From Ectocarpus siliculosus (Eukaryota; Sar; Phaeophyceae; Ectocarpales; Ectocarpaceae), in NCBI GenBank assembly GCA_000310025.1, contig FN648931.1:1-14002 (forward strand): a DNA stretch of 14,002 nt. Direction: 5' to 3'. Of the stretch, positions 7,771 to 14,002 are shown one piece after another (the stretch's first letter is position 1; every line of letters begins with the position of its first letter). The notes below the pieces were generated by a model, which did no database searches, had not been told where the DNA came from, and saw only the letters and a list, made by a program, of their open reading frames with translations. Both the position numbers and the translations under genes were made by a program.

Positions 7771-8584
7771 CATGGTAGCTCATGGTGCCCCACCGTGGTA
7801 CATGCGTGAGGTTTCTCATGGTGCCCCATGGCCAGCATAAAATTGGGGCCCATGGCCACCCATAGTGCACTTCGTCGTCACCCATGGTGACCCTCGGTAT
7901 CCCACGGTACCCCATGGGGTTTCGAAGATAAATTTGAAAAAAAAAATATCCGACAGGGAAACGCGTAATATTAGGAAAGAAATAAAATAGTTATACCCCG
8001 TCGGTTCTCATGAGGCGCCATGGGGAGACACGACTTCCTCATGGACCCCCATGGGCTACCAATTTTATTGAAATTAACAAAATAAACTGGTAGACTCCAC
8101 GGTGACCCATGGTGCCCCATGGGGCCTCATGGGGCGCCATCAGGCCTCATGAGGCACATAGCGTTTATTTAAATTCCACTTTTTTCGCTTTTCCGGTTTT
8201 GTTTCTCATGGGATCTCATGGTGCCCCATAGCACGCCATGAGGGGTCATGGCGAACGATAAAAAATTATATTTACGGACCCCATGGCCAATCTCATGGGA
8301 CACCATGGGGTGGTTTTCCATGGTACCCCATGAGATATCTCATGAGATTATCGATTTTTATCGTGGTCCATGGGGACCCATGGCTCCCATGGACCCCCAT
8401 GACAATACATGAGATTTCTCATGGGGTCCCATGGGATTCTCATTGGACCTCATGGGGGCCCATGGGTTCCCATGAGATTGTTCTCATGGGGGCCCATGGG
8501 ACCCATGGACCCCCATGGGTCACCATAATATCGACCTCATGGGGTTCCATGGGGGCCCATGGGCGCCCATGAGATATCTCACGG
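7771..8584. repeat. Clustered 10-bp array with CATG cores
   Basis: CATG (or a one-base variant) recurs every 10 bp. In 8098-8160 it falls at 8098 (cacg), 8108, 8118, 8128, 8138 (catc), 8148. In 8369-8580 it falls at 8369, 8379, 8388, 8398, 8408, 8420, 8430, 8441 (catt), 8451, 8461, 8471, then 8485, 8495, 8504, 8514 and 8538, 8548, 8558, 8568. The unit is close to CATGGGGNCC. Tandem CATGGGGCCC is its own reverse complement, so the array reads alike on both strands. Clusters (about 7771-7918, 8008-8058, 8098-8160, 8205-8251, 8280-8344, 8367-8584) are separated by AT-rich spacers of about 23-89 bp. Perfect palindromes include CATGAGATATCTCATG (8329-8344) and CATGGGCGCCCATG (8558-8571). A 10-bp period is not compatible with coding. 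No family name is known to me. Confidence 0.85.
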
Positions 8585-9183
8585 CGTTAGCACAAAAATG
8601 TCAAACCCCCGATTCCCTGCCGCACGTGCGATGCATTTCGAGAAACCACACGATAAAGATTTTTTTGCCCATAAAAACGGTACTCAAATGTTCCTCTGGC
8701 AGATATTCGCGCGCAAATGTTTGATAATATTTGAAGATTTTTTTCAAAGATTTGGCGACCATAAACATGGGTCTTTGCGACGATTTTTCCGTTCGATTTG
8801 ATTACAAACTAATCATATCGTTCGTAGAACGAGCGTTTTTTCTTTAGATCTGCGCGGAAACGTCCGCGTGTCGGTTCAGACCACGATAGATTCCGATGTA
8901 ATCGAATTGGCATCTCTGGTCTCCAAAAATATTTAAAAAATCGTCTGGCCTCTCTCACTGGTCATTTTGATTACAAAGCGCTGCCCTGAGCCCTGTAATA
9001 AAGATGTCCGCTTGTTGATGACACATCGATTATCGACTGCTCTACCACTCTCTCTTGCCGGGTCGAGACGCGAGAGGTACGATACAGGGAGCTCTACTTC
9101 AAGAAACCCACACACACACGCACACATACCACAGCAACCAACCGAGGAACCAAGGGCACACGTAGTAAGCGTCCAACGAAGCC
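8585..9183 (+). other. Upstream region of the DUF7869-like gene
   Basis: No gene is recognised in 8585-8940, which is AT-leaning with several T and A runs. From about 8940 composition becomes balanced. A CA-rich stretch (9108-9127) precedes the start codon. Short upstream ATGs at 9004 and 9018 are followed by early stops, so they do not extend the gene. Promoter and 5' UTR presumably lie here, but I see no clear TATA box or initiator. Confidence 0.4.
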
Positions 9184-9830
9184 ATGCCCGTGGCGGATTC
9201 TGCGGCATGGCTCTTCGGGAAAGCAGATACCCCAGCGGACAAAGCGCGCCGGCAGCGCGAGGAGGAAGAGAGGCGCCAGAAGAGGGCACGAACGACTCCT
9301 CTTTTCAGGAGACAGGATGACTCGGGAGACACCCTCGGGGCTCCACAGAAACAGCAGCGTTCCAAGCGCAAGTGGGGGGAACCACAATCCGCGCAGGAGT
9401 GTTGGGAGCGCATGAAGGCAACAAGCAACGAACAGCAGCAGCAGCAGCAGCAGCAGCTGCGGTGCTGCAGGTTGAATTGCATCGAGCTGTTCGCCAACGG
9501 CGGGGGGGGTAGGGATGATGACGAGGGCGGCGCCAGCAACAGTAACCACAGCAGCAACAGCAGCAACGACAACAACAACAACAACTTTTGTCACGACGGG
9601 GATTTCTTGGAACGGGAGCAGGCCATTTTCAAAGGGTTCACGCGAGAGGAAGACCGCAAGCGGTTCGTCACGGAGCACGTCCCCCTCGCGAAGCTAAGTC
9701 AGGGAAGCATGATCGCGGCGGGCACCCCTGTCTGCAATCGAGCCTTCAGGGAGTTCTTCAGGGTTTCCGACAGCCTCATATGTTCATGCAAAGGGACGGA
9801 AAAGGCTCCGGCGTCTAGATCAGCGACAAG
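9184..9830 (+). CDS. Exon 1 of the DUF7869-like gene
   Basis: Encodes residues 1-215 plus two bases (phase 2). A basic/charged helix (KARRQREEEERRQKRAR) is followed by poly-Q (84-91), CCRLNC (possible metal site), an Asn/Ser tract (about 117-134), FTREEDRKRFV and VCNRAFREFFRVSDSLI, the last being a segment typical of the N-terminal part of this family. The donor is acaag/gtgtgtg, inside a GT microsatellite. Confidence 0.78.
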
Positions 9831-12800
9831 GTGTGTGTGTGTGTGTGTGTGCGTGTGTGTTGGTTTGTGGGCTGCTAGCGTGTTGGGCCTCGTTTGGTAA
9901 ATACTACCACTTACTGTCAATAAGCAGTACTACTACAGGCATGCTGCTCTCAAGATAGACATAGACTATGTAAGATTAAGCATGTTTGTAGAGATTGCAG
10001 CAGCAGTAAGTAGTAGATAGCTGTCAACTTAATTAAACATACATACATACGTACATTCGATGAGCGGGCAGCTCACTTGTACTTGTCCTTTGGCCTTTGG
10101 CTGACGACGTCTTTCCCGTTCGTGCATGTTGTCACTCCTGTATCGTTCATAATTAATTGTGTGTTGATGGGTCTGTCTAAAGATGTCCTGTGCAAAAGAC
10201 CAGAGATTCACCCAAGAGGGACAGGGCCATCGGCTTCCTTCAGCACTACCAGGACACGTTCGCGCAGCACATGCCGAATTCCGACGACAAGTACCTCTAC
10301 CTCAAGAACAAAAATGTATGTATGTGTACGCACTTCATATGTATGTATGTTTGTATGTATGTATGTACTGCGCGTATGTATTTGGGTTGTGACGGGAGGG
10401 AACATTACCCTCCCTCCTCAGTTTGTGGAAGGAAGGATAGCCCAAAGACGCCAACAAGTTTAGTCTTCTGTATGTGGTGTACTCTTGTTCCATGGCGGTG
10501 GTGGTGGTCGTGGGTGTGCGTGTGGAGCATTGCGCAGGTACAAAAAAGGTCGATCCGCAGTAACTTGATAATATGATATCATTTATTTGTTGACCAGTTC
10601 GTGCTGACCGAGTGGTCTATCCAACCAATTGCTAGCCTTTTTCTGATTGGTAATACAAGCCTACTGCTGCTGACCTCTTCTATCTACCACTACCTATCGA
10701 CGAGTCGCCATTGCCACAGCAACAGCAGGAGTACGTAAATACTGCTACTGGCAGCCGCATCCATCCACCATCCATGCACGCCTCTCTTTTCGACTATTAT
10801 TGTCATCTTCGCAGGAGTTGTTTGACGAGTACGAGAGCCAAACCCGGAAGGAGCTCCACGGGGAGCTAGTGGGACTGGACGCAGCCCTCTGCACGCGTGA
10901 GTATTTCAACAGGATATGGGCCCAAGAGTTCCCCCATCTCAAGTTGAAACCAACCGGAGACTTCATGCTTTGCAAGATCTGCACGCTCCTCAAGTCTGCG
11001 ATCTTCGGAACGCAGTCCGGCTCCAGAGGCATCCAGGACGAGGCGGAGAAAGACCTGAAGAGAAAGGAGTACGACGACCACATGGAGGTGCGTATGTATG
11101 TATTTGCTATTTGCGTGGTTTACAGCGTCATACGACGACATCACAACGCAACATGTTTTTTGAACAGACGCCACAGCACAAACCCGGGGATGCACAGTAT
11201 ATATTAGACCCCTGTCTACCGCACCTACCTCCCCAAGAAGAGGTTCCAGGGGTGGGCACACCGGCTGCTGACATGATTGTCGAGCTTACACTTGAACCCG
11301 GAGCAGTAATCTGTGCCTTCGTGTTCGTGTCGACAGGACGTGAGCAACGACCGGAAGGCAATCTCAAAACTTAAGACGGCTGCAGCGAATGCCAAGATGA
11401 ACGGGGTGCCGTGGGACCAGCCCTACTGCATGATGGACGTCGCCAACCAGAGCAACTTCGTTGTCCCTCTGTCCAAGGACAAGGCTCACGGGATCGACGA
11501 CAAGTAAGGGAACCCGTTGCTTTAGTAACGTAGTATCAATTTGTCGAGTAGGCTACGCGGAAAACACATACTTTGATGTAATTGGTTACGTTAACTTTAA
11601 TCAGCGTGGTATCAGCGAACGTGGACAGGTCACCGGTCGTGAGGAAAAGAAGAAATAGGTGGTAGTAAGAGGCCCGTCGGCCCCTTCATCCAACACGAGG
11701 AATCGCAACCCCACACCCCATCGCGCGCTCGCACCGCCCCCTGTCTAATTCCTGTTTTCCAGGGGGTATGGCGAACGCGCGAAGGTATACGGTGTGCTCG
11801 TCGCCGGGATGGTCATGAACGTGTTCTTCGCCCCCCAGATTCTCGGCACGGGTGAGTGCGCATGATGACTCACGTTTGAGGCATGTTCGAGCAGGGTAGG
11901 AAACTTTACATCTGAGAACGTAGAAGGGAGCAAGCTTTTCACGGACGGTAGCGAGAAGATAAAACTCTTTCATTGCATGTTCGTTCATGATCGAAATGTT
12001 CGCCGCTTGCTGATGAGGCTTGCGTCGGTTGGTGTTAGGGTGCATTGCCACGCGCAGGCAGTATGCCCGACTGCCATGCTCACACCTCTAACGCAGGGAT
12101 AGTACGCTTGGCAGTCGCGTTATATTTACGTTGATTGGCGGCCGCCGCCTTCAATGGTTTTGAGCTCAGTTGCATTGGTCTTGTCCTTTCAACGCGTATC
12201 GCCGTTTGGCTTGGGCCGCGGCACAAGTCTAGTTCTACGTGGCGCGAGATAAAAAGACAGCTAGGTATCATAAACCCAATGAATTTGCGGACATCGTCAT
12301 GTATGTACGTTTTATTCTCATCATGTATGTTCTCGTGCTATGGGGGCGTGACACGTTTTTCCGTCGCAGGTACAAATCTCGTCGCAACGGCGCTGTACTA
12401 CCAGTTCATGGAACTGACCCTCTCCTGGGAACATGCCCTGGGAGACGTGACCGTGCAGGTGGACAACACTGTCGCCGAGAACAAGAACAACTACCTCATG
12501 GGCATTTTGGCAGCGATGGTTGGTCGGGGAATCATGAGGACGGTCACGCTCTGCTTCATGATGGTTGGCCACACCCACATCCAGATCGACCAGATTTTCT
12601 CCTGGTGAGTAGTCGTCGCGGAAGAAACACATAAGAATAATGCACAGGATGGTCGACGTATAGTATGTATCCACTGTGCGTTCGAGGGACGTTACATATA
12701 TCGTCTTGCAGCGCCTACTATTTGTTGATGAAATAATAAATGTATATCCCTCGTGATCGAGCCTTTGTCCTCGGGGTGCGATTGATCTAAGGCGTATATC

Positions 12801-14002
12801 CACATCTTCATCTTGCCGACAAATAAATCCCGACGTCAACCATTTACAAAGACACCCCAACCTTTCTTGTTCGTCTCGTGCCCCCCCCTTTTGCCCACGT
12901 CGTATTTGCGCCATTTTGATGCGAAGCTTCGCCAAAGCGGTGAAAGGGGTCGACATCTTCACGCGAGAGGAGCGGGGGGACGCCTTCAGACGCGGCTACA
13001 AAAAGGTACAAGTAAAATGCCGGACCCTAGAAAACCTCGCCAACTTCAAGGACCTGGTGGCTCCCGTAACACGACGCATCCCAAACATCACCAACTACCA
13101 AGCTTTCAAAATCTACAAGGAGGGGCCCTCGATGGTGGTGACGGTAAAGATGAAGATGCACCACGAGGACTGGTTAGGCTTCAGCGAAGATGGGAAGACG
13201 GTGGGGAGTGGGGACGGATTCAGCCCTTGGCGCCTGATGCACGCACATGCAGTGCACTTGGAGTCAACCCCGCCCTACGAGCTCAAACTGGTCCAGGATG
13301 AAATAATTCACCGGGTAGAGCTGCGCCAACAAGCCTCGTGGCAGAAGCTACCAGTCGCCTACGTCGGCGGTACGTTTTCGTTTTTTTTCGCAATATCGTT
13401 CAACGAGAGTATCCTAATATGTTGCTTGCCGTACAAGAGCCCTGGTAATGACGTATCCTGCGTTCGTTGTTCGCCTTTGTCAATGACATGATGCTGCAAG
13501 AAACAAAGCTCTCAAGCGTTGCAAAACCGTTGTCCCGAACTACTACGCGCCTTAATGGATCCAGACCCGGAAAAGCAAAAGCGCGTCAAGCTGGATCACG
13601 CCGACAGCCTCAGAATATTAAGGACGACGGGAACCAAGGCATTCGACCTGGACACATCCTGGCTTCCTCTTCAGGTCTCCGGCGACGACTCTGAACCAGA
13701 CCTGGACGACGGTGGCGATGAGGGGGGTCTCTCACACGGTCTCTCCGACGAGGACGACGACAGCTCGTTCGGAGACGATCTCGATGAACGTCTACGGCAG
13801 CATCAACAAAGTTGCCGTGCCGCCCAGGGGGGGGGGCGGCGGCTGCGGGATAAACAGACATGGGCACATGGCACAATGCACTCTTTCTCGTTCTTTCTGT
13901 CGGATGGAGCCCTTTTTCTTGTGGGAAAGGTCATCGACAAGCGCGAAATTGACGGGCAGGAGGAGGTAGCTCTTCACTGGTACACCCCTAGGAAACGCCT
14001 GG
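9184..14002 (+). CDS. DUF7869-like (transposase-like) protein, 8 exons, 3' end outside window
   Basis: Predicted join: 9184-9830, 10183-10315, 10815-11087, 11337-11503, 11763-11851, 12370-12604, 12927-13369, 13517-14002. All seven introns are GT-AG and every phase agrees, leaving 824 codons open to the window edge. The core holds CMMD (Asp 385), VQVDNTVAENKN (Asp 468, Glu 473) and GHTHIQID (His 504, His 506, Asp 510). This order is what I know of DUF7869-type proteins, which are expanded in some algae, corals and other eukaryotes. The three acidic positions resemble an RNase H-fold transposase/integrase site; that activity is inference. Other parts are an N-terminal basic/poly-Q region, a CC-x3-C motif, VCNRAFREFF, CKIC (313-316), an acidic linker and a C-terminal WYTPRKR segment. 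Intact frame and splice sites suggest a functional or recently functional gene. Start: the first ATG in frame, in context gccatgc. Confidence 0.8.
9433..9456 (+). repeat. CAG microsatellite coding poly-Gln
   Basis: Eight pure CAG codons in frame give Gln 84-91. Purity suggests recent expansion or ongoing slippage. Because there are no CAA interruptions, copy number is likely to vary between individuals. Confidence 0.9.
9831..10182 (+). other. Intron 1 of the DUF7869-like gene
   Basis: 352 bp. It opens with a GT repeat (9831-9860), holds a cata/cgta repeat near 10040, and ends at gtctaaag. Splicing gives SATRCPVQKTRDSPKRD. Confidence 0.7.
10183..10315 (+). CDS. Exon 2 of the DUF7869-like gene
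   Basis: Completes Arg 216 and runs to Asn 260 (phase 0). It encodes RDRAIGFLQHYQDTFAQHMP, a helical segment found ahead of the catalytic part in relatives. The donor aat/gtatgt is embedded in a GTAT repeat. Confidence 0.72.
10316..10814 (+). other. Intron 2 with GTAT repeat at the donor
   Basis: 499 bp. An imperfect GTAT microsatellite fills 10316-10382. It ends with a pyrimidine-rich stretch and tcttcgcag. An adjacent cag/gtac at about 10536 could be a cryptic site, but no coding segment is evident. Confidence 0.68.
10815..11087 (+). CDS. Exon 3 of the DUF7869-like gene
   Basis: Residues 261-351, phase 0 at both ends. It includes FNRIWAQEFPHLKLKPTGDF and CKIC (313-316), the 'Phe-x-x-x-Trp ... 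fP-x-lk ... C-x2-C' block of the family, then a charged helix (EAEKDLKRKEYDDHME). Confidence 0.78.
11088..11336 (+). other. Intron 3 of the DUF7869-like gene
   Basis: 249 bp, gtgcgtatgtatg...tcgacag. The start is again GTAT-like. Phase 0. Confidence 0.7.
11337..11503 (+). CDS. Exon 4 of the DUF7869-like gene
   Basis: Residues 352-407 plus two bases. It encodes DRKAISKLKTAAANAKMNG and CMMDVANQSNFVVP. Asp 385 is the first candidate active-site acid. The donor aa/gtaagg is strong. Confidence 0.8.
11763..11851 (+). CDS. Exon 5 of the DUF7869-like gene
   Basis: A short exon of 89 bp. Its first base completes a Lys codon and its last base begins a Gly codon. It encodes YGERAKVYGVLVAGMVMNVF and FAPQILG, the beta strands ('k..GV..hG...') between the first two acidic motifs. 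The acceptor is tgttttccag and the donor g/gtgagt. Confidence 0.8.
11852..12369 (+). other. Intron 5 of the DUF7869-like gene
   Basis: 518 bp, the longest intron, from gtgagt to ccgtcgcag. No second gene is convincing inside it. Short ORFs on both strands lack motifs. Confidence 0.72.
12370..12604 (+). CDS. Exon 6 of the DUF7869-like gene (core motifs)
   Basis: Joins as GTGTNLVATALYYQFM. It carries VQVDNTVAENKNNYLMGIL (Asp 468, Glu 473) and MMVGHTHIQIDQIFS (His 504, His 506, Asp 510), the most diagnostic part of the gene. The donor tg/gtgagt is strong; phase 2. Confidence 0.86.
12605..12926 (+). other. Intron 6 of the DUF7869-like gene
   Basis: 322 bp. A pyrimidine-rich run with eight consecutive C (12881-12888) lies ahead of the acceptor gatgcgaag. 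That is the only AG close by that keeps the frame, giving IFSCFAKAVKG. Confidence 0.66.
12927..13369 (+). CDS. Exon 7 of the DUF7869-like gene
   Basis: Residues 515-662 plus one base. It encodes FAKAVKGVDIFTREERG and, further on, YKEGPSMVVTVKMKMHHEDW and LKLVQDEIIHRVEL. These continue the region after the GHTH motif, where relatives have a strand-rich domain. Donor ggcg/gtacgt. Confidence 0.75.
13517..14002 (+). CDS. Exon 8 of the DUF7869-like gene, cut by the window edge
   Basis: Starts after ctcaag at 13511-13516 and stays open to the end. It encodes LLRALMDPDPEKQKRVK, an Asp/Glu/Ser-rich linker (SDEDDDSSFGDD), a Gly/Arg stretch from a run of ten G, then HSFSFFLSDGALFLVGKVID and VALHWYTPRKR. 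The last part looks like the small beta-rich C-terminal module seen in relatives. The stop codon lies outside the window. Confidence 0.72.
13827..13836 (+). repeat. G10 homopolymer within coding exon
   Basis: Ten consecutive G encode Gly-Gly-Gly plus one base in the linker. Such runs are prone to indels in vivo and in sequencing. The frame downstream is the conserved one, so the count given here is probably right. Confidence 0.85.

Noticed and set aside
8330-8572. ORF with repeated Gly/Trp/Pro/His within the CATG array
   Set aside because: The repeat period is 10 bp, not a multiple of three, so the translation is an artefact of the array.
7771-8584. CRISPR-like array
   Set aside because: Units are about 10 bp with no fixed repeat/spacer lengths, and the context is eukaryotic.
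9094-9678. Leu/Val-rich ORF on the - strand that looks like membrane segments
   Set aside because: It is the antisense shadow of the CAG and AAC/AGC repeats of exon 1 (poly-Gln becomes poly-Leu).
12321-12962. 213-codon ORF on the - strand
   Set aside because: It is antisense to exon 6 and the start of exon 7, whose sense translation carries conserved motifs and agreeing splice phases.

Overview
This is a eukaryotic nuclear window. Two transposase-type reading frames on the + strand are interrupted by short GT-AG introns, there are no bacterial-style gene clusters, and the exons carry CAG, GT and GTAT microsatellites. The families involved (KDZ transposase with CxC clusters, and a DUF7869-like protein) are scattered among fungi, algae, other protists and some animals. 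I lean towards an alga, possibly a stramenopile, but the sequence alone does not settle this.

Layout. Positions 1-607 hold nothing I recognise. About 608-3984 is a decayed Kyakuja-Dileera-Zisupton (KDZ) transposase gene: a CxC5-like piece, a complete CxC6 zinc cluster spread over three reading frames, the catalytic core split by one clean intron (2630-2967), and a C-terminal piece. Frameshifts argue for a pseudogene or for local sequence errors. Positions 3985-7106 have only chance-level ORFs. A UUCG-capped hairpin lies at 7107-7143, followed by an extremely AT-rich tract (about 7260-7767) made of diverged tandem units between two copies of a short direct repeat. Positions 7771-8584 are a striking array of CATG-cored units spaced 10 bp apart, in clusters separated by AT-rich spacers.

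Positions 9184-14002 hold an apparently intact gene of at least eight exons, running off the right edge. All seven introns join in phase, giving 824 codons without a stop. Its core matches the DUF7869-type domain, with motifs CMMD, VQVDNTVAENKN and GHTHIQID in order, an arrangement that resembles an RNase H-fold transposase or integrase active site. The N-terminus carries poly-Q and Asn/Ser-rich tracts; the C-terminus has an acidic linker and a conserved-looking WYTPRKR module.

The two genes are probably independent mobile-element-derived loci in an accessory, repeat-rich region. I see no evidence that they act together.
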